A stretch of DNA of 32,973 nt from an uncultured Flammeovirgaceae bacterium (GTDB taxonomy: Bacteria; Bacteroidota; Bacteroidia; Cytophagales; Cyclobacteriaceae), in contig CAKZYJ010000206.1 of assembly GCA_937884755.1 (NCBI GenBank), positions 1 to 32,973 on the forward strand. Reading direction: 5' to 3'. The stretch's first letter is position 1; every line of letters begins with the position of its first letter. Both the position numbers and the translations under genes were made by a program. This document shows, one piece after another, positions 1-10,200 of the stretch. The notes beneath the pieces are model-generated. The model made no database searches and was not told the DNA's origin. It was given only the letters and a program-made list of their open reading frames with translations.

Positions 1-2670
1 AATCTCAATATACCCTTCATAAATCACCCCAAAGTGCTCATCACGCTCACGTATGCTTAGATTAAAGTTTGCTACCTGACCACTTTTTACCGAACTCAAC
101 TCATTAAACGAAGGTAACATTGACCAATCACCTTCATAATATCGGTAGTTGAGACCACTTGCTTTTACTACCTCAGTAGAATCAGACTCAGGCTCGGATG
201 AAGAGCCAGATAGTGATTCAAAAGCGCCAATATCATAAGCACTATTAGCAGGTCTAGCATTTCCTAAGCAGTCTTCATCAATACCATACTGTCCTACGTC
301 TGTACCAGCATCCAATGCAGGAGAATTTTCAGTAATTTGAAAATTACCTTCTGAAAAGCTTTCGAAGTTGACTACGTTCGGCGAAGAGGCAAAATGGTTA
401 GTAGACTCCGCATAGTCTACCCCATTTAGTACAAATAGATAAGAGCGATCAGTATTACCATAGTCACCTAGTGAACCAGGAGATACGATTAAGTTATTAC
501 AAACTACATTATCAAACCCTTCATCATTGTATAATCTAATTCCATCGCGCCCCGGATTAATGATAGTATTATTGATAAACCGGGCTGAAACGGGTAATGG
601 CGAACGATCATCGCAAAAGATAGCATCCTCACCGGCATCTTTTATCACATTGTTAAAAACATCGACTTCACCAGTTCCAAATACTTGTATTCCAGAACCT
701 GTTCCACCTTCTACCCAATTGTTATATACTTTTCCAGTCGACTCACCACCTACAATAATTCCTGCCTGCTGCGATGATTTGTTTACAGTACCGTAATCTA
801 TTACTCGATTATTGTAAATCTCACAGTCTTTGCTCGCTCGACTTACTTGAATCCCATCCCAACCAGTACTCTCCAGAACATTATTGTAAACTCTGATATG
901 CTCAATATCATGAGGAATAACTTCCTGAGTACTTCCATTACAATTGATGTTAACTTTAAGGCTCGTATGCCCGATATAGAAACCTTCACCCTCAATACCG
1001 TGAATATAAAAATCATGGAAACTCACATTACGCATAGTATAGTTACTCTGCCAAGTAGAAGCGTCACAAGACGGATTAGTCTTCGCTAATACTCCCGCTT
1101 CTACTTTCGTAATCTCTATGTGGTCTAACTCAAAGTCACTGCTTTTGGTCGCAATAGCAAAACCAGAAGCTAGATATTTGATCTGTCCATCAACTTTAAA
1201 ACCATATTTATAGTCAGGATCTCCAGTACCAGTGAATCGGAAATACTGATTATTATTCATGACAATACCATAGTTGGTACTAGAACCGCCAATAAGTACC
1301 TGACCACCACAATTTTTGAATAATATTGGCTGTTCAGCACTACCTCTAAAATTGAATAGATTAAGATAGGGGTAATTTCCACCCTCAATACACACAACAT
1401 CGCCGGGTTGTACCCCTAAGTTTTCTCCATTCACATAAGGCTGAGAAGCAGTGATTGTATGGTCACATCCACAGTCATCAGTGGGTGGTGGTGAAGGAGA
1501 GGGCTCTGTAGCGGGTTCAGGCTCAGAAGTAACTGTTACCACAACTTGATCAGAATCTTCTGCGCCTTCATCATCAGTCACTTTTAAAGAAAAAGTGTAT
1601 GTTCCTTCTGAAAAAGACGTTACTGTTACGGTACTAGAAAGCGGATTAGTTAATGAAGCAGTAGAAGGCCCAGATACTTGTGACCAAGCATAGGAAGCGA
1701 TAGAACCATCTTGATCAAGAGATGCAGTACCATCTAGAGTAACCTCACTATCAGTAGGCAATTCTATATTTACATCATTTCCAGCTTCCGCTATTGGTAA
1801 TTGGTTCTCCGGCTCAGTAACTGGCGTATCCCATACTGTAGCCTCACTACGGCGCTGAAGCAACATCCATTCGTAGATAGTAGGAGCATTATAGGTATAA
1901 TCAGTTTCATAGGCTCTTACCCAAGCTCCACTATGCCCTACACCTGGATAGACTGTAAGCTCTGCCAGCTTGTCAGAAGAACAGTTATTTATTCCGTTGA
2001 CCCAGTCTCTAGAATATCTTATAGTAGTTCTGGTATCGGCATCACCGTGGTGTGCCCATACACTTACTTTCTTCTGAGAGATGTTACATACTTTAGAGCT
2101 ATTGAATGACTGATGTCCACAAATGGGAACCATTGCAGCAATTTTCCCAGCGTATTCAGCTTTGAAACTGGTATAAGCCCAGCATCCGCCGCCGCCCATA
2201 CTCAAGCCAGTCAGATAAATTCGATCGAGATCAACTCGATACGTTTTCTTAATATGCTCAATTACTAAATCTACGTAAAACGCTGGCCAAGAATTATACT
2301 TAGACCATAGTTGCGGCGATATTACGATAAGGGACTCCGTTTTCCCATTAACATTAAATTGCATAGGGTGTCCAGACTCAATACGTTTAGGAGGGCCGTT
2401 TTTCTTTAATCCTTCTAAGGACGCAATGCTATTTCCACGTTCACCCGCTCCATGAAGAAAAATGAGTACTGGATACTTTTTATTATTATCATTATAGTCA
2501 TCTGGTAAGTATTCCAAGTAACCTATTTTACCATAGTTTGGAACGCTAATTTCACGAGCGCTCTGCTGCCCCTGTGCATTCGTTACGATTGTTACTAAAA
2601 ACAATAGGAAGAATCTGCTAAGACTAAGCTGCTTCCTAAGTTTTTCAAATTGATGGTATCTCTTTTTCAT
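1..2670 (-). CDS. Secreted esterase / parallel beta-helix / PA14 protein, 3' end cut by window
   Basis: This reading frame is open for 890 codons from the ATG at 2668-2670 to the window edge, so the C-terminus is missing. The order is: signal peptide (about residues 1-34, hydrophobic core FFLLFLVTIVT); alpha/beta-hydrolase esterase (about 42-272) with HGAGERGN near the oxyanion hole and a likely triad of S157 in GLSMGG, D212 and H246; PKD/K319-like domain (about 289-382); Ser/Pro/Glu linker; right-handed parallel beta-helix (about 400-800) with many short Asn-rich turns; and the beginning of a PA14 domain (from about 822). It is a paralogue of the protein at 7260-10451, but the PKD domain sits before the beta-helix here and after it there. 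A T9SS sorting domain is expected beyond the window but is not seen. The substrate is unknown; polysaccharide de-esterification plus lyase or epimerase activity is an inference. Confidence 0.88.
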   Translation of the reverse strand, partial: MKKRYHQFEKLRKQLSLSRFFLLFLVTIVTNAQGQQSAREISVPNYGKIGYLEYLPDDYNDNNKKYPVLIFLHGAGERGNSIASLEGLKKNGPPKRIESGHPMQFNVNGKTESLIVISPQLWSKYNSWPAFYVDLVIEHIKKTYRVDLDRIYLTGLSMGGGGCWAYTSFKAEYAGKIAAMVPICGHQSFNSSKVCNISQKKVSVWAHHGDADTRTTIRYSRDWVNGINNCSSDKLAELTVYPGVGHSGAWVRAYETDYTYNAPTIYEWMLLQRRSEATVWDTPVTEPENQLPIAEAGNDVNIELPTDSEVTLDGTASLDQDGSIASYAWSQVSGPSTASLTNPLSSTVTVTSFSEGTYTFSLKVTDDEGAEDSDQVVVTVTSEPEPATEPSPSPPPTDDCGCDHTITASQPYVNGENLGVQPGDVVCIEGGNYPYLNLFNFRGSAEQPILFKNCGGQVLIGGSSTNYGIVMNNNQYFRFTGTGDPDYKYGFKVDGQIKYLASGFAIATKSSDFELDHIEITKVEAGVLAKTNPSCDASTWQSNYTMRNVSFHDFYIHGIEGEGFYIGHTSLKVNINCNGSTQEVIPHDIEHIRVYNNVLESTGWDGIQVSRASKDCEIYNNRVIDYGTVNKSSQQAGIIVGGESTGKVYNNWVEGGTGSGIQVFGTGEVDVFNNVIKDAGEDAIFCDDRSPLPVSARFINNTIINPGRDGIRLYNDEGFDNVVCNNLIVSPGSLGDYGNTDRSYLFVLNGVDYAESTNHFASSPNVVNFESFSEGNFQITENSPALDAGTDVGQYGIDEDCLGNARPANSAYDIGAFESLSGSSSEPESDSTEVVKASGLNYRYYEGDWSMLPSFNELSSVKSGQVANFNLSIRERDEHFGVIYEGYIEI
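605..1473 (-). repeat. Beta-helix module, copy 1 of a dispersed duplication
   Basis: This part of the partial gene encodes a beta-helix that aligns almost residue for residue with 8682-9551. DNA similarity is visible too: stretches of 20 or more bases are identical or nearly so, for example around 1080-1103 versus 9167-9190 and around 758-780 versus 8829-8851. Both modules begin at a CGCDHTITASQPYVNGE segment. This points to duplication of a coding module rather than a mobile element, since no transposase or terminal repeats are present. Confidence 0.75.
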
Positions 2671-3085
2671 ATTACAAATTGTTATTCAACTTTACATCTA
2701 CACGATGATTATAAATACAATTTGTATTATTCAATGAATATACCATCCATCAACCTAATACTAACTCATTACCCTTCAGCTAAGAGGCTAGTGTAAGAAA
2801 TAAGCAGTATCATACCTATTTCTACATATTTTTATTAAAATAATTATATAATTATTAGATAAATTAAATTTCTATTCTTTATTGATTTTCTGTAAGTGTT
2901 TGATAGACAAATTTTTATGAAATAAAAAATTTTTTTTAATTGAAATAGTTATATTTTATGACAACAGGATACTTTAGCCACCAGAAAACCATGACAATCT
3001 ACCATTTTCGCATTTTGAAACATGATCAACATAAATATAACTATTACAATATGAGAAAATACGATACTCAAGATAGACCCTATCT
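2671..3085. other. Gene-free AT-rich spacer with a short palindrome
   Basis: These 415 bases separate the secreted esterase gene (reading left) from the end of the phosphatase-family gene. I see no coding potential beyond short shadows. A 15-base inverted repeat (AATACAA-T-TTGTATT, 2714-2728) lies 44 bases upstream of the esterase start codon and could be an operator. No exact TAnnTTTG box was found on the minus strand here. Confidence 0.5.
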
Positions 3086-3086
3086 T
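3070..3086 (-). terminator. Weak hairpin at the stop codon of the phosphatase-family gene
   Basis: Seven-base arms AAGATAG and CTATCTT (plus-strand order 3070-3076 and 3080-3086) flank a three-base loop and touch the TAA stop codon of the gene ending at 3086. The minus-strand transcript has no immediate U-run after it, so termination is only a possibility. Confidence 0.3.
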
Positions 3087-4177
3087 TATTCTTTGCCTGT
3101 AGTAACTTGATAACTACCCCTAATTGGATAATGATCTGAAAAAGAAATATTATGATAAGTTTTGAATTCTTTGACTTTAATGTCTGGATTAACAAACTGA
3201 TGATCAATGCGGAGATAAGGAAAGAATTTTTTTCCAGATAACGTTCCTCCTAAACCTCCCCCAGCCTCCTCAAATGCATTGTTCATTATTTCGTTTAGTT
3301 TTGTATAAGTATAGCTAAGGGGCATTTCGTTGAAATCACCACAAACGATCACTCTGTAGGGACTGCTTCTTATTTCTTCAAGCACTATATTACACTGTTT
3401 TGCCTTGAGTAGAATGTTTTTCTTGATATCAGTCAGTAAGTCAGACAAATTTTTTTGAGAGAAAAGGTTTAAAGAGGCCAAGTGTACATTGATTATTCTG
3501 ATTGTGTCAGTGCCTATTAATAAGTCAGTGCATATCGCTCCATTATATCTATTCTCAGCCAGAAAAATTTCTTTATGATTAATAATTGGAAATCTAGAGA
3601 AGGTAATTATGCCTCGCCGAGTACCATTATTGTGAAGGGGTTTAGCCATGAAGTATGCCTCATACTTACCCTGCTGCTCAAAAAATTTTACATTATCAAA
3701 TATGTTGGAGTTGACATCATCGAAGAACTCCTGTAAGCATATTATATCAGGTGATTGACCTAATATCCAGTTTCGGGTGTTTAAAGCTTGCAGATGGTAT
3801 TCTGGCGAATAGTACTCTTTAGAGAATACCCGCCCTGCCCTAAAAAAGCTAGTGTTGTAGCTCAATACATCTAATGCTGCTTCATTTTGTTGATCTTTAC
3901 TTGCGCCAAATGAAATGACATATACACGCGACAGATAAAATAAACCCATCAGTAAAATAACGACTGATACAAAAGCGTACCAACTCTTTTTATAGACTAA
4001 TAGAGGTACCAGAAAAGTATGGGCTACCACTACAGGAAAAATTAAAAAAGTTAGTAATGCACAAATCCAAAAGGTTTCAGGTGACACTTCAGGGCTTATA
4101 AGTATAATAGAGCTGAAAAGGCCTGAAACAGCTAGTAATATATTTTTCACTACAGAAACACTATTCTTTTTTGACAT
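3086..4177 (-). CDS. Membrane-anchored endonuclease/exonuclease/phosphatase-family protein
   Basis: The N-terminal 90 residues contain about three membrane segments. A complete EEP (DNase I/sphingomyelinase-like) domain follows. Numbered from the ATG at 4177, the family's catalytic and metal-binding positions are all present: N108 in SYNT, E150 in LQE, H232 in NVHL, D281 and N283 in GDFN, D325 in RIDH, and D348/H349 in SDHYP. The fold hydrolyses phosphodiester or phosphomonoester bonds; the substrate (nucleic acid, phospholipid or inositol phosphate) cannot be told. A TTG three codons upstream (4186) could also start the frame, but the ATG is preferred. The start overlaps the end of the upstream membrane glycosyltransferase gene, so the two are probably co-translated. 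The catalytic domain is probably on the outer face of the inner membrane, by analogy with similar membrane-tethered EEP proteins. Confidence 0.88.
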   Translation of the reverse strand: MSKKNSVSVVKNILLAVSGLFSSIILISPEVSPETFWICALLTFLIFPVVVAHTFLVPLLVYKKSWYAFVSVVILLMGLFYLSRVYVISFGASKDQQNEAALDVLSYNTSFFRAGRVFSKEYYSPEYHLQALNTRNWILGQSPDIICLQEFFDDVNSNIFDNVKFFEQQGKYEAYFMAKPLHNNGTRRGIITFSRFPIINHKEIFLAENRYNGAICTDLLIGTDTIRIINVHLASLNLFSQKNLSDLLTDIKKNILLKAKQCNIVLEEIRSSPYRVIVCGDFNEMPLSYTYTKLNEIMNNAFEEAGGGLGGTLSGKKFFPYLRIDHQFVNPDIKVKEFKTYHNISFSDHYPIRGSYQVTTGKE

Positions 4178-5789
4178 AAACTTCAATATTCACGTTAGTA
4201 GGTCTTCTAGGTGCCAAAAATTCATCTGTCTTTTGATAGTTCTGTATTAGTGCGTCCCGAACATTGAACGGATAAAAATTATTTAAGAAAGGGATGTATT
4301 CAAACAGTACTAAATCGTAGTATTGGTCTTCAATTTTTTGTATGATTATCTCTTCTTCACGATCGAACATACTTACCCCTTTATGGTACCAAAGTGGATA
4401 ATTATCGCCAACCTCTAACTTATAGTCCATTGCGTAAGCCAAAGGTGTTAATTCTGACATGTTCAGTACCTTCAGATCACCCTTTTCCTTTACTACACTT
4501 AAATCCAATATTCTGTTAATACCTTCTACAGTAGGTTCGGGCATATATACTCGCTTAAATACTTCAATATCTGAAAACTTCCAGGCTGAGTCATCTATTG
4601 TAGTATCTGTACTAATTACATAGGTGTGGCGAGAAACAACGTTAGGATCTACTTCTTCTGATTGCGGGAATACTCTAGTTAAGACTCGATCAACATATTT
4701 CCAATATACTCCTGACCACCACAACATAACCAAACCTGCCAAGATTACCGTACGACTGGTATGCTGAAAATTTATCGATAAGGGAAGTTTAGATAATATG
4801 TAGACAAAAGCAAAACTATGGAAAAAGATATTGTTGTCAGGGGGTGTATAGCTAGTAACCTGAAAAATGGCAGCTTGTACCAGAATTCCAATCGTAAGCA
4901 GCAAAAATATCATCTCACTTTTATCTCCAAAAAATACCTTTACATTTTTTACATTTACTATTAGAATCACAATGATGACTAGCACATAGAATTTAATCCA
5001 CGATGAATTTGATAAAAACTCGTCTACAACATCGCCTAAAGAGAAGCGAGAATAATGAGGAAACTGCCCATAATTGAACCAATACCCAAAGTCAAAAGGT
5101 AAAAATGGCACTATTACGAGGCAGAAAAACCCAGCAAGAAACGCAATGAAGAAGAGAATGGGCTTAATATTCTTCTGAACGATCGTGTAATAGATGAGTA
5201 AAGCCAAACCTACAACAATAGCTAACCCACCCCCATCTTGCTTAGTAAAAAATGAAAACGTATAGAATAAGCAGCTTACTAACAGAAAGCCTATATTTTT
5301 TTGATCCCTGAGTAAATATTTCAGGAGAAAACTCAAACCAACAAACCCCCAAACAGTAACAGTATGGTTGTACCAAGGCCAAAAATTGAAGAATGAATAT
5401 GATATACAGAATAAAAGAATTGCTATGAGCCGAAGTCCTGGATTAACGTCCATTGTTTTCAAAATGGATCGAAATGTAAATCCAGAAACAATATTAATAA
5501 AAACCTGTGCCTTAACTAATGAAATCAGATAGGGGCCAAATATTTTAAAGAAGATAGCAGGGACTACCCAAAAAACAAAGCCCAGAGGTAATCCAAAGTC
5601 TTTATAAGGAATTTGGCCTTCAGATAAGCGATAAGCTCCTTCCCAGCTCAGAAAAATGTTGACTCGGTACGGAAAACTAAAGAATAAAGGTACAATAGCA
5701 AGTCCAATAATAACTCCTACCTCTAATAGTAGAATTTGCTTGTTAGATAATATGTGTGGAGATGCTTCTATACTACTGGACTTGCTCAT
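4161..5789 (-). CDS. Multi-spanning GT-C-like membrane glycosyltransferase (GT39/ArnT-type)
   Basis: A 542-residue protein with about 10-11 hydrophobic segments in the first 380 residues and a soluble C-terminal domain (about 390-542). The first loop after TM1 carries an acidic residue in SWEGAYRLSEG followed by PYKDFGLPLGF. This resembles GT-C enzymes of the GT39/RgtA-E class, which use polyprenyl-phosphate sugars and work on the periplasmic side. The exact donor and acceptor are unknown. The gene overlaps the following phosphatase-family gene by 17 bases (from its ATG at 4177) and diverges from the plus-strand gene at 5978. A role in adding a side-branch sugar to the exopolysaccharide or a lipid is inferred from context only. 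Confidence 0.75.
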   Translation of the reverse strand: MSKSSSIEASPHILSNKQILLLEVGVIIGLAIVPLFFSFPYRVNIFLSWEGAYRLSEGQIPYKDFGLPLGFVFWVVPAIFFKIFGPYLISLVKAQVFINIVSGFTFRSILKTMDVNPGLRLIAILLFCISYSFFNFWPWYNHTVTVWGFVGLSFLLKYLLRDQKNIGFLLVSCLFYTFSFFTKQDGGGLAIVVGLALLIYYTIVQKNIKPILFFIAFLAGFFCLVIVPFLPFDFGYWFNYGQFPHYSRFSLGDVVDEFLSNSSWIKFYVLVIIVILIVNVKNVKVFFGDKSEMIFLLLTIGILVQAAIFQVTSYTPPDNNIFFHSFAFVYILSKLPLSINFQHTSRTVILAGLVMLWWSGVYWKYVDRVLTRVFPQSEEVDPNVVSRHTYVISTDTTIDDSAWKFSDIEVFKRVYMPEPTVEGINRILDLSVVKEKGDLKVLNMSELTPLAYAMDYKLEVGDNYPLWYHKGVSMFDREEEIIIQKIEDQYYDLVLFEYIPFLNNFYPFNVRDALIQNYQKTDEFLAPRRPTNVNIEVYVKKE

Positions 5790-5902
5790 TACTGTCTAAA
5801 TCTATTTTCTTAGAAATAGTGCAATTTAAATAAAATCTGTAAAAATAAGTATCAATAGCATAACAATCACTGTGATAAAAATATAATATAAAAAAATAGT
5901 TA

Positions 5903-5910
5903 TATATTTG
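5903..5910 (+). promoter_or_regulatory. Candidate Bacteroidota -7 element
   Basis: TATATTTG matches the Bacteroidota TAnnTTTG consensus exactly and lies 67 bases before the ATG at 5978. A matching TTTG at about -33 is not evident, so this is moderate evidence in a very AT-rich region. Confidence 0.4.
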
Positions 5911-5977
5911 CTTGTGATAACAGTTACATACAGCTTTAGCAACATTTTTTCCTCCATTTACCTGGGTCATAGCTAAA

Positions 5978-7210
5978 ATGCAGAAAAAAGTATTGATACA
6001 TACCTTTTGTATTTTATTAACCTCTTACTTCTATAGTCATGGGCAGGCAGTTGGGCTGCAAGATGTTAAGCCAGTCATTATTCCTTCAGCTCCCTCCCCT
6101 ATCATTTCTGATAACGATTCTAAGCACTATTTTCTTAGAAGATTCTTCTCAAGAAATGGTTCATTTGGGGGGTTAGTTGAAAAAGACCAATTTACATTCA
6201 ACGATAGCCTTTTACTTTTTTATGAAGAGACCCCACTATCTTTTCTCAATGTGGAGCAGCAAAATGCATTAATTAGTATTGATAGCTATACAGTTTATTA
6301 TCACAACCGCAACCCTTCTAATAATAAGTTTAAGGGCATTTTTTTCTCTAATGCAGCATCATCAGAAGGGTCTTTACCGCAGAAACTGGTAGTTGACCAG
6401 TTTGATCTAACTGATGTTCATTCATTTCACATGAACCCGACTTCGGATGTATTACTATTTAGCCTTAAACATAAACAAGGACAGGGGCAAGAAGATTTAT
6501 ACGTTTCTACTTTTGAAAATGGACAATGGGCTTCACCTATAAATTTAGGAGAAACCATTAACACTGAGGGGTCTGAAATATCGCCTTTCTTAAGTACTGA
6601 CAAAACTACATTGTATTTCTCTAGTACTGGACACGATAGTCTTGGTAAAGGCGATATATTTATATCTAAACGCTTGTATAACTCTTGGAAGGTATGGTCA
6701 GCTCCTAAAAATCTAGGCACTGCTATTAACTCTCCCAACTATGAAGCTTACTTCAATATCGTAGATGATACTACAGCGTATTTTATTAGTAATAAGTATG
6801 GGCAAGGGCAATTGTGGCAGGCCTATATGGATGTCTCTCCTGTCAACCCTTTTCGAAACCTTCAAGACGAAAGAGAGTATTTGAGCAATCAAGAAATGAC
6901 TGGCCTACTTGGAGTTGCTATTGACTCAACAATCTTATTTTCTCCTAATCAATCAGAACTATCCTCTCAATCAAAAGAACTGCTATGGTTCGTTGCTAAT
7001 AATATCATACGGAAACCTGATATTATGATCAATATCGTCTTTCTCCCTGACGTTTCAACTACCGTATTAAAAGAGAGAATTATCGGAGTAAGCGAATACT
7101 TAAACTTTCTAGGCATCTCCCGAAACCGAATAAGTTCTCATGTATTATCACCAGAAAGCGATAATGTGGAAAATACTGACGCAATCTTTAATTTTTATCT
7201 CAAAAAATAA
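5978..7210 (+). CDS. Secreted PD40 beta-propeller protein with degenerate OmpA-like C-terminus
   Basis: A 410-residue protein with a signal peptide (about 1-23). Residues 150-285 contain PD40/WD40-like blades, visible as ISPFLSTDKTTLYFSS and DIFISKR, then INSPNYEAYFN and YFISNKYGQGQLWQ. Residues 318-410 resemble an OmpA/MotB peptidoglycan-binding domain: FSPNQSELSSQSKELL, then a KERIIGVSEYLNFLGI helix with the conserved Arg (R367). The usual ligand loop is several residues shorter than in OmpA, although D358 is present, so peptidoglycan binding is uncertain. PD40-OmpA proteins are common in Bacteroidota envelopes, and PorE of the T9SS has a related layout with added TPRs that are absent here. 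It is the only plus-strand gene in the left third and converges on the esterase gene at 7260. Its job is unknown; an envelope scaffold role is inference. Confidence 0.8.
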   Translation: MQKKVLIHTFCILLTSYFYSHGQAVGLQDVKPVIIPSAPSPIISDNDSKHYFLRRFFSRNGSFGGLVEKDQFTFNDSLLLFYEETPLSFLNVEQQNALISIDSYTVYYHNRNPSNNKFKGIFFSNAASSEGSLPQKLVVDQFDLTDVHSFHMNPTSDVLLFSLKHKQGQGQEDLYVSTFENGQWASPINLGETINTEGSEISPFLSTDKTTLYFSSTGHDSLGKGDIFISKRLYNSWKVWSAPKNLGTAINSPNYEAYFNIVDDTTAYFISNKYGQGQLWQAYMDVSPVNPFRNLQDEREYLSNQEMTGLLGVAIDSTILFSPNQSELSSQSKELLWFVANNIIRKPDIMINIVFLPDVSTTVLKERIIGVSEYLNFLGISRNRISSHVLSPESDNVENTDAIFNFYLKK

Positions 7211-7233
7211 AAGCTACCGTTCTGGTAGCTTTT
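7209..7233. terminator. Bidirectional intrinsic terminator between convergent genes
   Basis: A perfect 10-base inverted repeat, AAAAGCTACC and GGTAGCTTTT, with a 5-base loop GTTCT. It begins at the stop codon of the PD40/OmpA-like gene and lies 27 bases past the stop of the minus-strand esterase gene. U-rich tails follow in both directions (TTTT on plus, TTTTATTTTTTG on minus). Confidence 0.88.
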
Positions 7234-7259
7234 GAATATGGTATTTAGTACATGTTAGC

Positions 7260-10200
7260 TTATTGTTTAATAATCTTTCTGATATCACGCTTTCCACTCT
7301 CTGTTTCCAATACTATATAATATAACCCTGATCCACTGGCGAACTGGTTCATATCCAATTGAAAACTTTCCGTTTCTCTCACTGCCGTTACTTTATTTTC
7401 GTGAAGCAAAGCACCATTGTTTCCGAATACTTTAAGGGTTACTTTTTCACCTTTCATACCTAAAACAGAAATATTGAGCTTACGAAGAACAGGGTTAGGA
7501 TAAAACAGTATCTCTTCTTCCATCTCTAGATCATCCCTAAAAGCCACTTCTTCATCACTTATACCTTTGCTAGACCATTCCTCACGGGTACTATTATTTC
7601 TATATAGCACATTATTAGGAATCAATCGCTTACTAATATTTGGGCCTTTGTAGCGTACCTCTAGTACTTGACCGCCTCTTCTTTCAAAAAAGCTCACTTT
7701 AATGGCATGCTTTCCTTTACTTAGGTATTTGCTACCCGAGCGTTCCCTCTTGCCATGAAGCCCGTTATTATCCACTACCTTTGAGCCGTTAATATGCAGT
7801 AGACTCCCATCATCGGATGAGGTGTAAAACGTATACGTACCCGAGGTAGCAATATCAATATACCCCGTGAACTCAAAAGCAAATTCTTCATCCCGTGAGC
7901 GAGGGGCTAATTTAAAGTTAGATACTGTCCCACTTTTTTTAGGGTTTAGGCTACTAAAATTCGGTACCGATGACCAGTTCCCTTCATAGTATTTATAGTT
8001 TAGACCGTTTCCCCCAGAGGATGTAGACTTATTGACTGTAACTTTAACATCATCAGCTTTAGACGCCCCTTTATTATCTTTTACAGTGATTGAGAACACA
8101 TAAATACCTTCAACGAGATTAGATGCTGTTAGCTCTTTAGTAGCGGCGTTGGAAAGCGATGCCGAAGGTCCACTCTTTTTAGACCACTGATAAGAAGCTA
8201 TGCTCCCATCTGGATCGAAAGCACTAGCCGTTAACTTAACACTATTTGTGGGAAGAGCAATAGTCTTGTCTGAACCTGCATTTACTGTAGGAGGTTGATT
8301 AGTGACACTACCTGCATACTCGCTGGCTCCAACATCATATTTACCGCCTGATGGACGGCTGTTGCCATAATAACCATCATTTACTCCATAAGAACTAGCA
8401 TCAGCCCCCGTATTCACTACAGGTGAAGAGCTAGTCAACTTATATTCTTCTCCCGAGGGATTGGTGAATTTCACTTTATTTATATCACTCGTCTTGTAGT
8501 TATTTGACTCAGTGAGTTTAACATTACCATTTAGCTTCACAATATATTTACCATTACCACTCACAATAAGGTTGTTTCTTGCTACATTCCCAGAAGTAAC
8601 GTCACTGTACATCCTGATCCCCGCGTCGCGGGCTTTTATTATAGTATTGTTAACAAATCGTACCTTCATAGCTACAGGCGACCGATCATCACAAAAAATA
8701 GCGTCTTCGCCGGCATCTTTAATGATATTATTGTAAATTGTGATGGTTCCCGTACCAAAAATCTGGATACCTGATCCCGTACCTTTTTTCACCCAATTAT
8801 TATAGACCCTTCCCGTTGTATTTCCTCCCACAATAATTCCTGCCTGCTGCGAAGACTTATTGGCAGTCCCATAATTGTAAATACGGTTATTATAAATCCT
8901 ACAATCTTTGGAGGCCTGAGCTACTTGAATCCCATCCCAACCAGCATTTTCTATACGATTGTTATACACCCCTATCCCCTCTATCCGATGAGGCTCCACT
9001 TGTTTGGTTGACCCATTGCAATTAATTGTGACTTTAAGACTAGTGTGTCCAATGTAAAAACCTTCACCCTTAATGCCATGAATATAAAAATCATGAAACT
9101 TTACATTACGCATGGTATAATTACCTTTCCAGGTAGAGGCATCACAAGACGGATTGGTCTTCGCTAATACTCCCGCTTCTACCTTAGTTATATCTAAATG
9201 ATCAATCTCGAAATTGCTACTCTTACCAGCAATAGCAAAGCCCGAACCTAGATACTTACTTCCACCGTCTACTTTAAATCCGTATTTTGTACCACTATGC
9301 CCGGTGCCTGTAAAGCGTATATGATGATTGTTATTCATAACAATACCATAATTAGTACTTGAATTGCCAATTCGGACCTGCCCCCCACAGTTCTTTATTG
9401 TAATAGGCGCGCTTGAACTCCCTTTAAAGTTGAACAGATTCAAGTAAGGGTATTGCCCAGATTTCACACAGACTACATCACCAGGCCGCACCCCCAAACT
9501 CTCCCCGTTCACATAGGGTTGAGAAGCTGTAATTGTATGATCGCATCCACAATCACCAGAAGAGCTTGAGCTAGGAGGATCGGCAGGATCATCAGGTGAT
9601 GGAGTTTCTGATATTGAGCTCCCCCGTTTTTGCTGCAAAAGCCATTCATAGATATTTGGGTTGTGATAGTTATGATCTGTTCTGTAAGCCCTTTCCCAAG
9701 TTGCACTATGCCCCAAGTCATTATACGTAGTAAGTTTAGCTAGTCCTGAAGAACACCCATTTATACTATTTACCCAGTCCTTTGAGTATTGAAATGGTGT
9801 TCTGTCGTCGTCCTTGCTGTGAATCGCCCATGTGGCAACTTTGTTACTACAGATATTAGAAACATTAGATGAGTTATATGCTTGATGACCTGCAACAGGA
9901 ACAACGGCCGCAATCTTTTTAGCATATTCAGCTTTGTAGTTAATGTATGTCCAACACCCTCCCCCTCCTAGACTTAATCCAGTTAAGTAAATTCGATCAA
10001 GGTCAACCCGGTACGTTTTTTTAACATGTTCAACAACCAGATCTACGTAGAATGCTGGCCAAGAATTGTAGTCTGCTCTTAGCTGGGGAGAAATCACTAT
10101 AAATGATTGATCTTTTCCTCCAACTCTAAACTTCATGTTATGACCTTCATCAATTAGCTTAGGTGGGCCATTTTCTTTCACCTTATGTAGGTCAGAAGTA

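Noticed and set aside
527-2109. Several plus-strand frames (80-102 residues) in the left end
   Set aside because: They are antisense to the long esterase/beta-helix frame, have low-complexity composition and lack any family resemblance.
2974-3207. Minus-strand 77-residue frame with a hydrophobic start
   Set aside because: It overlaps the conserved C-terminus of the phosphatase-family protein in another frame and has no start context.
5913-5928. CRP-like TGTGA-N6-TTACA site
   Set aside because: One half-site is imperfect, the match is expected by chance in this composition, and CRP-type regulation by this motif is not typical of Bacteroidota.
5773-5970. Minus-strand 65-residue frame upstream of the GT-C-like gene
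   Set aside because: Composition is typical of translated AT-rich spacer (many Tyr, Cys, Asn) and it covers the divergent promoter region.
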